This document shows, in pieces, positions 8,147 to 17,183 of a stretch of 40,172 nt of DNA. A program made the position numbers and the translations under genes. Source of the DNA: Lachnospiraceae bacterium (lineage in GTDB: Bacteria; Bacillota_A; Clostridia; Lachnospirales; Lachnospiraceae); NCBI GenBank assembly GCA_004556565.1, contig SFGN01000037.1, forward strand, positions 1 to 40,172. Direction: 5' to 3'. Numbering within the stretch: the first letter of the stretch is position 1; each line of letters begins with the position of its first letter. The notes beneath the pieces are model-generated. The model was not told where the DNA came from, ran no database searches, and saw nothing but the letters and a program-made list of their open reading frames with translations.

Positions 8147-11100
8147 TTATTCCAGACCGAAGTCCCTTTTTCTATCTTCCCTGCCATTCTCGCTTTCCCG
8201 CTGGCTTTTTTCTTTATAAATCTGCAATTTCTCATGGATAGAACCACGTGCCGGTCGTTCTTCTTTCTCTTTCGATTCTGACTGCTCTGCTTCTGTGTCT
8301 TCCCGTTCATCCATATTAAGAAGGGCATTTAGTTCTGACAGTCGCTCCAGTTTCTGGTTCAGTTCCTCTTCTTTTGTGAATGGCTTTCCAACTTCCTCTT
8401 TGGCATTTGTAAGCTGCTCCTGTACCGTTTCCAATCGTTGCTCCGCTTCTGCCAGTTTCTCCGGATAGCTTTCCAGAAGATTATTGATACGGGTGATATT
8501 TCCCAGGGCATCTGCTCCCAGATGAACTTTCGATACCGATTCATGCTTCACAGACAGGATAAACTCCTTACTCCAGCTGTCGAACTGGATTCTCATGTTG
8601 AATCCCTGATAGTTTCCGATATCCATTGCTGCATCGACTGCTTTCATGTCCTTGCAGACTGCCAGTAGTGCCGCTCCTGCTTCTTTCTTTTCTGTAAATA
8701 CTTTGCCGCTGATCTCCATGGAAAACTGTTCTGGATCTGTGATTTTATGCTCCTGATAATGGGCAATATCCGCTTTGTAGCTATCAATAGTCTCGGTCAA
8801 TTTTGCAATCTGCTGTGGAAAATTTCTTGCAATATCATCTTCCAGACGGTACTGGTTATTCATGTGATTGGCTTTTAAAAGTTTCAGTTTTGCCACATCC
8901 ACGTCCAGTGCCATCTTTTCTTTTACTGCCGGATTTCCAGTTGCCAGTGCCTTAACCTCTGCATAGGACAGTGCCGCTTCGTCCACATCTTCGCAGCTTC
9001 TGACCGGTGCTTTGCTCGTCATAATCTGGGAGATGAACTTCTGTTTATTTTCGATCAACTGCCACATGTAGCTGTCGAAGGTGGATTCTGTCACATACCG
9101 AAAGATATGAACCTTTTTATTGTGATTTCCCTGCCGGATGATACGTCCTTCCCTCTGCTCCAGATCAGACGGTTTCCAGCCAATATCCAGATGATGCAGA
9201 GCAATCAGACGATCCTGCACGTTGGTACCGGCACCCATCTTTGCTGTTGAACCAATCAAAAAACGAACCTGCCCAGATTTTACTTTTCCAAACAGCTCCG
9301 TCTTCTTTGCTTCGGTATTTGCATCATGAATGAATGCAATTTCTTTTTCCGGTACACCTTTCGCCATCAGCTTCTGTTTCAAGTCATCGTAAACATTGAA
9401 ACTGCCATCGCCTTTCGGTGTGCTCAAGTCACAAAAAATGATCTGCGCCGATTTCTGTACAACTGTATCTTTCCAGATTTCATAGCTTTTTTCTGCACAG
9501 ACCGACACTTTACTGCCCGGATCGTCTGGCAATAGTTCATTGACCAATCGCTGATCCAGTGCCAGTTTTCTTCCGTCATTGGTAATTTTCAGCATATTGT
9601 CTACACTAGCATCTACGCCACCGTTTCTTACCACTTCCGCACGCTCTCCTAGGCTTGCTACGATTTCTTTCTGCTGTTCTGTTGGTTTCAATACTACAGT
9701 TTCGTATTCTGCTTCCGGTACTGGAAGATTCAACTGATCCGAAGTCTTGATATCTGCAATCTCCTTGAACATATTCATCAGTTCCGGGATATTATAGAAT
9801 CTGGCGAATCTGGATTTTGCTCGGTATCCGGTTCCTTCCGGTGCAAGTTCAATGCTGGTCACAACCTCTCCAAACGTGGATGCCCAGGAATCAAATAATC
9901 CCAAGCCCATATTCTGTAATTTGCTGTTCTGCAGATATCTCTGCATGACATAAAGTTCCGTCATGCTGTTGCTGATCGGTGTGCCCGTTGCAAAGGTAAT
10001 GCCTTTTCCACCGGTAATCTCATCCAGATACTGACATTTATTAAACATATCTGCTGATTTCTGTGCTTCGTTCTGGGCAATTCCGGCTACATTTCTCATT
10101 TTTGTATAAAGGAACGCATTTTTATAACTGTGTGCCTCGTCTACATACAGATGATCCACTCCCAGTTCTTCAAAGGTAACTACATTATCCTTTTTCTCTT
10201 TCTGATTCAGCTTCTCCAGTCTTGTCATCAGCGTTTTTCTGGTCTTTTCAATCTGCTTTACCGTATAGCGGCCGCCATCCTGCTCATATCTTGCACTCTG
10301 GATTGCGATTTCCAGATCGTCAATCTGCTTCCGCAGCATGGCTTCCTGCCTCTCATCAGAGATTGGGATACGCTCAAACTGGGAATGACCGATGATAATC
10401 GCATCATAGTTTCCCATAGCGATTCTGGCACAGAACTTTTTCCGGTTCGCCGGTTCAAAATCTTTCTTGGTTGCCACCAGGATATTGGCTCCCGGATATA
10501 ACTGCAGGAACTCGGCTCCCCACTGCTCTGTCAGATGGTTCGGCACGACAAATAGATTCTTTTGTGATAATCCCAGACGTTTGCTCTCCATTGCAGCCGC
10601 TACCATCTCGTAGGTCTTCCCAGCTCCTACTACATGAGCCAGAAGCACATTATCCCCGTAAAGCTGATGTGCGACAGCATTTTTCTGATGTGGGCGAAGT
10701 TCAATTTCCGGGTTCATTCCTGGGAAAGTCAGATGACTGCCATCGTATTCACGGGGACGGATACTGTTAAACCGTTCATTATAAACTCTTACCAGTCTTT
10801 CACGTCTCTGTTGATCTTTGAAAATCCAATCCTTAAATGCTGCTTTCATGGCATCCTGTTTCTGTGATGCCAGCATAGTTTCTTTTTTATTGAGGACACG
10901 AATCTCATCCCCATTTTCATTGACACTCTTATCATAGATACGAACATCTTTCAGATTCAGTGTATCTTCCAGAATCCGGTAAGCATTTGCCCTCTCGGTT
11001 CCATACGTTGCATAGGCAAACGCATTTCTTGGACTGTCTGCATTTTTCCCGGTAATCCGCCACTCACCATTCACCTCAGAATATTTTACCTGTATCTCCT

Positions 11101-14100
11101 TCTGTGCAAGATACCACGGAGTATGAAGCAGTTCCCTCATAAAGTCCTGATAATCCGATGGTTCAATCCAGGTTGCCCCAATCCTTACTTCGATTTCAGA
11201 TGCTTCCAGTTCTCTTGGCTGAACTGCTTCCAATGCACGGACATTCGGTGTGAATTCCGGGTGATTCTCTGCAAAGGTTCTTGCTGTGTTTAACTTCTCC
11301 CTGACATTTCCAGATAAATACTCATCTCCACTCTCCCACTGGTCTGTCAGTGGGTTCTTAAATATAACTCCAACCAGTTCCTCCGTGATTTTTTCTTCTG
11401 TCTTTCCTGTCAGCTGTGCCATATAGGACAGATCCACCTTTGCTCTTTCATTCAATGATAATGCTAAGGCTTCTGTCGCAGTTTCCACACTGGTTACCGC
11501 CACTGCCTTTTTGATGGTTCGTTTCGTAAACATGTCTGCTTTTCGCTTCAATGTTCCATCTTCGTTCAGGTCTTCCAGAGAACACAACAGACAATAAGAA
11601 GCGTCATCAGAAAACGCCCGCTTGTTTGCATTACTTCCGATGACTCCATACTTTGCTGTGTAAGCATCATATACTTGATTCAATTTCTCCTGCTGTTTGT
11701 GAATTTCTTCATCTGTTACGGATTCTTCCATCTGCATGGCAATCAGTTCACGCACCGTGTCTCGGATCTCCACCATACCTTTTACACGTTCTGCAGTAGC
11801 GGCAGGCATCTTTACCTGATTCATCAGAGAGTTAACACGGTAATATACCTGATCATCTACAACCGCATAACTGTAATTACGAACATTCGGATCTGCCGGG
11901 ATACTCTCTGGTACATCATCCAGTTCTGCATCCACATCAACTGCAGGTGCCATATTTCCATGAATATTCCTGACAGCTTCTGCAAGCTGGACTTCAAGAT
12001 CAGCACCTTCTATCGGCATACAGGTTGTTTCCATACCATACGGACCGGATACCTCTTTCATCTCACCCAGAATCATTTCCGGATGGTCTGCAAAATACTG
12101 ATTGACCGTAATTCCATTGGCATCACTTCCAAGATTCACCCACTCCGGCATCTCTTTTGTCATGCTGTCACGCTTCTGGAAGAATAAAATATCTGCACTG
12201 ACTTCCGTTCCTGCATTTGCTTTGAATGCTGTGTTCGGCAGGCGGATGGCTCCAAGGAGATCGGCACGTTCTGCCAGATACTTTCGGACTTCCGGTGATG
12301 CTTTATCCATGGTTCCTTTTGTTGTGATCAAAGCTGCCACACCACCCGGACGCAACTGGTCGATTGTCTTTGCCAGAAAATAATCGTGAATCATAAAATT
12401 ATAGCGGTCATATTGCCTGTCATTCACTTTATAAGCTCCAAATGGCACATTTCCGATTGCCACATCGAAGAAATCATTCGGATAATCTGTCTTCTCAAAA
12501 CCTTTAATCTGGATATTGGCATCTGGGTAAAGCAGTTTTGCAATTCTACCGCTGATACTGTCCAGTTCCACACCATAGAGTTTTGACTGGTTCAGCTTCT
12601 CAGGAAGCATTCCAAAGAAGTTACCAACACCCATGGATGGCTCCAGGATATTTCCTTTTGTAAATCCCAGATTTTCCAACGCCTGATACATACTTTCAAT
12701 CACGATTGGCTGTGTGTAATGGGCATTTAAGGTAGAAGCTCTGGCTGCTGCATATTCTTCCGGTGTAAGGACTGTCTTTAATTCCAGATATTCCGTCTCC
12801 CATGCGGATTTTGTTTCATCGAAAGCATCAGCAAGACCTCCCCAGCCTACATATCGGGATAAAATCTCCTGTTCGTCTGGTGTGGCATTGCGGTTTTCTT
12901 CCTCGCATTTCTTTAAAAGCTGGATTGCCATGATATTAGCACGGAACTTTTCCTTTGGTGTTCCCTGTCCCAGTTCATCATCTGTGATATGGAAGTTTGT
13001 TGCTGGAATATCAGACTGTTCTGGTGTTATATCTTCCTTTTTTTCTGCATCTTCTACTGCTTCCGGTTGTGTCTCAACCTCCGACGGTTCCTGATTTTCC
13101 TCTCGTATTTCCTGCTGATCAGAGCCTTCCTGCTCCACTTCCAAAGCCTGCTGAGCTCCTTCCAGATCCGCCTGTCTCTGTGCTTCCTGCCGTTCTTCAT
13201 ACTTTTCCAGTTCTTCCGGTGATAAGAAATCATCGGTGCGAATCAGCTGACGGACACGTTCTGCAACCTTATTCCACTTTAATAGAACTTCTACATCTGG
13301 ACTGCCAATCTTCCCTTTCGCAAGTTTTAATCCTTTCGCATCATGGGAAGCATCGGATTCATACGCTCCCGGTATCCCAGGTGCTGCTCCACCTGTACCA
13401 TACTCATTTTTCAGAAACTCAGCTGCATCCTTTATATCGTGATGTTCCATGAAATACTCATAGATCCGATTCCGTCCTCCGGCAGTGATCCCGCCTCTTC
13501 TAAGGACTGCATCTATCTCATCCTGTGTGATAAAGGAAAGGGCCGGACGTTCGACCGTAAATTTCTGGTCTACCCAGGAACGCTCCCTCTGGAGATCCTG
13601 AAAACGCTGGAAATATTCCGGATTATGCTGAATCTCCCACCTGCGATAATCTTCTGGATTCTCATCCATATCTTTCTGCAGCCATTCAAAGCGATGGGCA
13701 ATTGCATCTGCTTCCGCTGAATCTGTCCAAGCTTCCCGCACGACATCCTGCCAATCCGAATATGATTGCTGCTCCTCCCGGTTTCTGCTGGTATCCCGAA
13801 AATGGAGTGCAAGAAGATTGGTCATTTCTTCCTGCTCCTGTTCAATGGCGTTATTGGAAATCAGATTATCCACGTAACTTCTATCCTCATACATATCCCG
13901 GATTCTGTCCGCCGCTTCTTCCCACGTAACCATGCGATCAAAGTTTCTTCTGGCGGAATCTCCCCGTCGGATACGGATACCATCATTGTCATACCAGATA
14001 CTGATTTTCTGTCCATCTATGGTAAATCCTTTTCCACCTGTTTCATATTCCTCCTTCAGGAAGTTCTGCATTTCTTCATTATCCAGACCTTCAATCAGTC

Positions 14101-15478
14101 TTGCCGTAATATGAAACAGTGTATTTTTCTGTCCACTTCCCGTGCGGAGAATATCATCTACTACTTCATCAGAAATAAGAAAAGCGGCTGGCTGTTCTAA
14201 TGCAGCTACCGCTTTCCTTATTTCTCCTAACTGTTCCTCTTCTGTCGGGAACAGACTTAATTGTAAATAATCTCCTGAATTACCAGTTCCTCTGCCTGTG
14301 CTTTGATCTGGTTCATGTGTCTGGTCCATGCCATCCCGTCTGCCATTTTGTCCGGTGCCGGGTTTTTCTCCAGAAGTTCTGACATCAGGTTGTCTACTCT
14401 CTGCCTTGCCTGGCTGTCGATTTCCATCAGATGACTGTCCAGACGGTTCTGTAAGGTCAGAATGTTGAATCTGGCTACTTTGTGGTTTCTCAGATACTCT
14501 TTCCTCATCAATCCGTACTTCCCGATCGTTCCTCTCGTCTCCTCCAGACTGATATCCGGAATCTGGTACTCTCCATTCTGGCTGTAAGTGATCTCTCTCA
14601 TGCTCTGTTTCCTCCTTATTTTCTCCTCTATCTTCTGTGTTCCTTGTTTTGCTTTCACGAATTAACGTGTTAAATTCATTATAAGCTACTTCTTTTTCTT
14701 TTGCAACCGTTTTCAGATCTTTTTCCAAGTCATTCAACACATATCGTCCAATCTGCATCAATACCGGTCTGCTGATCTCATTCACAGAACTTCCAAGGTG
14801 TCCAATAACCTTTAACTGGTTAAAATCTGTAATATGACGAAAATCCTCTGCATCAAGATATTCCTGCACATCCAGTCCGCATCGGTTCAGTAACACATAC
14901 CAGACACTGTTTGTCATCAGTTCCCGGAACTCCACTTTCTGATTCTGTTCATCCAGATCTTCCAGAAAAGTGCCGGCTACATCCATTTGCAGTTCGTCGA
15001 AAGCATCCGGCAACCAGGCCTGCACACTTTCTTCTGCCGCCTGGTGAAGAACCTCTGCTAATCCTCCCTCTGTTGCTTCCAGTGCCAGCCGCTCCTGCAG
15101 ATAATCTGCCACCAGTTGTTCTCCTTCTGGATTAAGATTCCATAACTGCGGATCTCTGCCCAGATTTTTTACCTTATAAGTATCCTGCACATCAAAAACA
15201 TATCGGAGTTTCGTTTTTGGTCCGGATGTGTTATCTATCAGGGCAATTCCTTTAGAACCCTTTTTAATCCATCGGTACATCTTCTGGTTCCAGATTTCCA
15301 TGGATGCCACGGCTGTTGCTCCCGGACGCTGTGCATAGATCAAGAGCTGTTCCGGAAAAGTGTACCGGTACAGCCTGGATGCAGTATTTAGAAACCGCAT
15401 CCATTCCTGCGGATTGGCAGCAACATCCTTTGCCACTTCCTCCGTCAGAAGTTCCATTGCATATAATTTATTTGCCAT
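8147..15478 (-). CDS. 2443-aa methylase-like / SNF2-type helicase of ICE
   Basis: A giant soluble protein common to Tn1549-like conjugative elements. The N-terminus (1-120: PQEWMRFLNTASRLYRYTF) resembles the ArdC-like antirestriction fold. After a Glu/Gln-rich linker comes a methyltransferase-like domain: motif I EPSMGVGNFFG (about 950) and motif IV GNVPFG (about 1009), where an active adenine methylase would have NPPY/F. A SNF2-class helicase follows, with Walker A AHVVGAGKT (about 1615), VDEAHSYK (about 1781) and motif VI QREGRIIRQGN with GAGTNVQDR (about 2085). A coiled coil follows and the C-terminus contains SIHEKLQIYK. The start has GGGAG 6 nt upstream. The stop of the preceding 102-aa gene is 3 bp away, implying coupling. 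Proposed role: remodelling or protecting DNA during transfer. Whether the methyltransferase is active is uncertain given the altered motif. Confidence 0.85.
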   Translation of the reverse strand: MANKLYAMELLTEEVAKDVAANPQEWMRFLNTASRLYRYTFPEQLLIYAQRPGATAVASMEIWNQKMYRWIKKGSKGIALIDNTSGPKTKLRYVFDVQDTYKVKNLGRDPQLWNLNPEGEQLVADYLQERLALEATEGGLAEVLHQAAEESVQAWLPDAFDELQMDVAGTFLEDLDEQNQKVEFRELMTNSVWYVLLNRCGLDVQEYLDAEDFRHITDFNQLKVIGHLGSSVNEISRPVLMQIGRYVLNDLEKDLKTVAKEKEVAYNEFNTLIRESKTRNTEDRGENKEETEHERDHLQPEWRVPDSGYQSGGDERNDREVRIDEERVSEKPQSSQIQHSDLTEPSGQSSDGNRQPGKAESRQPDVRTSGEKPGTGQNGRRDGMDQTHEPDQSTGRGTGNSGDYLQLSLFPTEEEQLGEIRKAVAALEQPAAFLISDEVVDDILRTGSGQKNTLFHITARLIEGLDNEEMQNFLKEEYETGGKGFTIDGQKISIWYDNDGIRIRRGDSARRNFDRMVTWEEAADRIRDMYEDRSYVDNLISNNAIEQEQEEMTNLLALHFRDTSRNREEQQSYSDWQDVVREAWTDSAEADAIAHRFEWLQKDMDENPEDYRRWEIQHNPEYFQRFQDLQRERSWVDQKFTVERPALSFITQDEIDAVLRRGGITAGGRNRIYEYFMEHHDIKDAAEFLKNEYGTGGAAPGIPGAYESDASHDAKGLKLAKGKIGSPDVEVLLKWNKVAERVRQLIRTDDFLSPEELEKYEERQEAQRQADLEGAQQALEVEQEGSDQQEIREENQEPSEVETQPEAVEDAEKKEDITPEQSDIPATNFHITDDELGQGTPKEKFRANIMAIQLLKKCEEENRNATPDEQEILSRYVGWGGLADAFDETKSAWETEYLELKTVLTPEEYAAARASTLNAHYTQPIVIESMYQALENLGFTKGNILEPSMGVGNFFGMLPEKLNQSKLYGVELDSISGRIAKLLYPDANIQIKGFEKTDYPNDFFDVAIGNVPFGAYKVNDRQYDRYNFMIHDYFLAKTIDQLRPGGVAALITTKGTMDKASPEVRKYLAERADLLGAIRLPNTAFKANAGTEVSADILFFQKRDSMTKEMPEWVNLGSDANGITVNQYFADHPEMILGEMKEVSGPYGMETTCMPIEGADLEVQLAEAVRNIHGNMAPAVDVDAELDDVPESIPADPNVRNYSYAVVDDQVYYRVNSLMNQVKMPAATAERVKGMVEIRDTVRELIAMQMEESVTDEEIHKQQEKLNQVYDAYTAKYGVIGSNANKRAFSDDASYCLLCSLEDLNEDGTLKRKADMFTKRTIKKAVAVTSVETATEALALSLNERAKVDLSYMAQLTGKTEEKITEELVGVIFKNPLTDQWESGDEYLSGNVREKLNTARTFAENHPEFTPNVRALEAVQPRELEASEIEVRIGATWIEPSDYQDFMRELLHTPWYLAQKEIQVKYSEVNGEWRITGKNADSPRNAFAYATYGTERANAYRILEDTLNLKDVRIYDKSVNENGDEIRVLNKKETMLASQKQDAMKAAFKDWIFKDQQRRERLVRVYNERFNSIRPREYDGSHLTFPGMNPEIELRPHQKNAVAHQLYGDNVLLAHVVGAGKTYEMVAAAMESKRLGLSQKNLFVVPNHLTEQWGAEFLQLYPGANILVATKKDFEPANRKKFCARIAMGNYDAIIIGHSQFERIPISDERQEAMLRKQIDDLEIAIQSARYEQDGGRYTVKQIEKTRKTLMTRLEKLNQKEKKDNVVTFEELGVDHLYVDEAHSYKNAFLYTKMRNVAGIAQNEAQKSADMFNKCQYLDEITGGKGITFATGTPISNSMTELYVMQRYLQNSKLQNMGLGLFDSWASTFGEVVTSIELAPEGTGYRAKSRFARFYNIPELMNMFKEIADIKTSDQLNLPVPEAEYETVVLKPTEQQKEIVASLGERAEVVRNGGVDASVDNMLKITNDGRKLALDQRLVNELLPDDPGSKVSVCAEKSYEIWKDTVVQKSAQIIFCDLSTPKGDGSFNVYDDLKQKLMAKGVPEKEIAFIHDANTEAKKTELFGKVKSGQVRFLIGSTAKMGAGTNVQDRLIALHHLDIGWKPSDLEQREGRIIRQGNHNKKVHIFRYVTESTFDSYMWQLIENKQKFISQIMTSKAPVRSCEDVDEAALSYAEVKALATGNPAVKEKMALDVDVAKLKLLKANHMNNQYRLEDDIARNFPQQIAKLTETIDSYKADIAHYQEHKITDPEQFSMEISGKVFTEKKEAGAALLAVCKDMKAVDAAMDIGNYQGFNMRIQFDSWSKEFILSVKHESVSKVHLGADALGNITRINNLLESYPEKLAEAEQRLETVQEQLTNAKEEVGKPFTKEEELNQKLERLSELNALLNMDEREDTEAEQSESKEKEERPARGSIHEKLQIYKEKSQRESENGREDRKRDFGLE

Positions 15479-15481
15479 CTG

Positions 15482-15790
15482 TTACTCCCTTTCTTCTTCC
15501 CACTTTTCTTCTACAACATCGGCAATCCGTTCCATTGCCCTTGTCATAGAAGGAAAATTACTACTGTTACTTGCTTTTCCAATCTGATCAATAAGAAATT
15601 CCGGCATATCTGCAAGTGCTCCGGCAATCATAGCCTTTACCCGGATATCCTCCAGCATAAGAAGCTCTTTTACACCAAATTCTTCACCAAATACATCCTG
15701 ATATCTCCGTAAGTCATCCAAAAGATATTCCGGTTTTAAATCTCTATCCATTTCCTTTCTTTTATCATCACCATATAAACACCAGTCCAT
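15482..15790 (-). CDS. small acidic protein upstream of the helicase gene
   Basis: A 102-residue protein (starts MDWCLYGDDKRKEMDRD, ends VVEEKWEEERE), with strong GGAGGAG 7 nt before the ATG. Its stop lies 3 bp before the start of the 2443-aa gene, so the two are very probably translationally coupled. Mostly helical and acidic, no membrane segment or recognisable motif. I cannot assign a family. The position, always next to the large helicase in related elements as I recall, suggests a partner or regulator of it; that is inference. Confidence 0.75.
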   Translation of the reverse strand: MDWCLYGDDKRKEMDRDLKPEYLLDDLRRYQDVFGEEFGVKELLMLEDIRVKAMIAGALADMPEFLIDQIGKASNSSNFPSMTRAMERIADVVEEKWEEERE

Positions 15791-15820
15791 ATTCTTTTCT
15801 CCTCCATCTTCATAAAATTA

Positions 15821-15840
15821 GGGACTGCTCACACAGTCCC
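15821..15840 (-). terminator. weak terminator or processing hairpin after DUF5688 gene
   Basis: GGGACTG (15821-15827) pairs with CAGTCCC (15834-15840) around a 6-nt loop. On the minus strand it is followed by TAATTTTAT, so the T-run is imperfect. It lies between the DUF5688 stop and the 102-aa gene and could partly attenuate the downstream pair. Confidence 0.5.
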
Positions 15841-15863
15841 CTCAAAATCATCGTTATTTCTCG

Positions 15864-16964
15864 TTATAATACTGAGGCAAGGTCTTTCGCCCTATTCTTT
15901 GGGATTGTATCTGTCCCTTTTGCTTTGATCTCCGCCTTGGCTTTCTCCAGTTTTCCATGGATTCCACCTTTTGCTTCTGTTCTCCCAGTTGCTTTTTCTG
16001 CTGCTTTTTCTTTCTCCAGACGTGCTTCCCTGCGTTCGGCATTTTCCATAACTGCTGTCTTTCCATCACAGAACTGAACCTTATCCGAAAGCTGTTCCTG
16101 CCTCTCTACCTGCGTCTCATTGACTTCCTGTACCATGGCATTTAATTCCGGTACTTCAAACATTCCGTTATCAGGAAGAATCAGCACCTCATGAATTGAA
16201 GAGGGAAGAACAAAATAATCACTTCCCAGGCATTCACCGATCTGCTTACGAATATCTTCCTGCAGTAACAGTGATGCACCATTCATTTTTTGTGCATTTG
16301 AAAGACAGAACATTGGATTTTCCATTGCTTCAACATTCAGTTTTTCATTCAAAAGATTTTCTGCTTCTTCACCAAAAATCATGGATTTTATCATTTCATT
16401 CATGTCCATCAAAACAACACCACGATTTCTGTCTGCCGCCACTGCATCTGCCTGGATTTGTTCTGCTGTCACACCCCATTCATTCATAAGATTGACAGTA
16501 ACCGGAATACTACCAATTCCTCCCTCGTTTTCTTCCACATTCACTGCGTAATATGCTGCAAAATCTCCATGTTCGGTAACAACTTTATCAGCCAGGCGTT
16601 CTTCATTCCATTCCCGGTCACAGATTCTCACCTGTAATTTGTCCTTCATTTTTTCATAATCCAAAATATCCGGAAGACCCATATTGATAAATGCCGCTTT
16701 GTCCTGCACTTCAATACGCATATCTGCCACATCACCCACACAGGAATCCAGATTTTTTCCATTGACATATTCCATATAAAGAGAATCCAGATATACCATC
16801 GGCACAGCTCTTTGATCACCCTGTGGAATTGAAATGCCAGTCAACCTTAATCCATTATTTTTTGCAACTTCTTCAATACGGATTTCTCCATTCTGATATG
16901 AATCCGGCAAATAGTCTTTTACATTATCTTTGACATATTCATAAAATTCTTTTCTGTTCATCAT
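15864..16964 (-). CDS. DUF5688 family protein
   Basis: A 366-residue soluble protein that I recognise as DUF5688: MNRKEFYEYVKDNVKDYLP at the start, a central region with GDFAAYYAVNV and PSSIHEVLILPD, and a charged coiled-coil tail rich in Lys/Glu/Ala. The tail contains GIHGKLEKAK about 30 residues from the end, matching tails of the two following genes. Function is unknown; the family is usual in Tn1549/CTn-type conjugative elements of gut Clostridia. The start is either of two adjacent ATG codons; AAGGGG lies upstream and overlaps the end of the preceding 46-codon ORF. No signal peptide or membrane segment. Confidence 0.8.
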   Translation of the reverse strand: MMNRKEFYEYVKDNVKDYLPDSYQNGEIRIEEVAKNNGLRLTGISIPQGDQRAVPMVYLDSLYMEYVNGKNLDSCVGDVADMRIEVQDKAAFINMGLPDILDYEKMKDKLQVRICDREWNEERLADKVVTEHGDFAAYYAVNVEENEGGIGSIPVTVNLMNEWGVTAEQIQADAVAADRNRGVVLMDMNEMIKSMIFGEEAENLLNEKLNVEAMENPMFCLSNAQKMNGASLLLQEDIRKQIGECLGSDYFVLPSSIHEVLILPDNGMFEVPELNAMVQEVNETQVERQEQLSDKVQFCDGKTAVMENAERREARLEKEKAAEKATGRTEAKGGIHGKLEKAKAEIKAKGTDTIPKNRAKDLASVL

Positions 16965-16970
16965 ACGCTT

Positions 16971-17111
16971 TTACCCCTTTCTGATCATGTGATGGTTCAT
17001 TCTTTTCCTGCTGACCATCTGCTCGGCTTTTTTCTGATAAGCCATCATTCTTTTTAAAGTTCTCTCCTGGTTCTTTCTTGCTTCCTGTCTCTTTTCCATT
17101 GTTTTCATCAT
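16971..17111 (-). CDS. 46-aa basic small protein
   Basis: A short ORF from tandem ATG codons at 17111 to TAA at 16971-16973. The product is very rich in Lys, Arg, Met and Gln (MMKTMEKRQEARKNQERTL at the start) and looks like one amphipathic or coiled helix. AAAGGGA lies upstream. Its end abuts the DUF5688 start (7 bp), so the two are probably co-translated. It fills the space between the adhesin terminator and DUF5688 exactly, which favours a real gene. No family recognised; a nucleic-acid-binding or accessory role is only a guess from composition. Confidence 0.5.
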   Translation of the reverse strand: MMKTMEKRQEARKNQERTLKRMMAYQKKAEQMVSRKRMNHHMIRKG

Positions 17112-17146
17112 ATTTTTCTGTCCCTTTCTGTGAATTTTTGTATTTT

Positions 17147-17175
17147 AAAGGGAGCCCTGATTCAGGGCCCCCTTT
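17147..17175 (-). terminator. terminator-like hairpin after the adhesin gene
   Basis: A long G/C-rich hairpin: AAAGGGAGCCCTGA (17147-17160) pairs with TTCAGGGCCCCCTTT (17161-17175) with one mismatch. It lies 9 bp past the adhesin stop. On the minus strand the T-run after the stem is short (TTT then AAAA), so it may be a weak terminator or an mRNA-stabilising structure. Confidence 0.6.
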
Positions 17176-17183
17176 ACTGAGGA

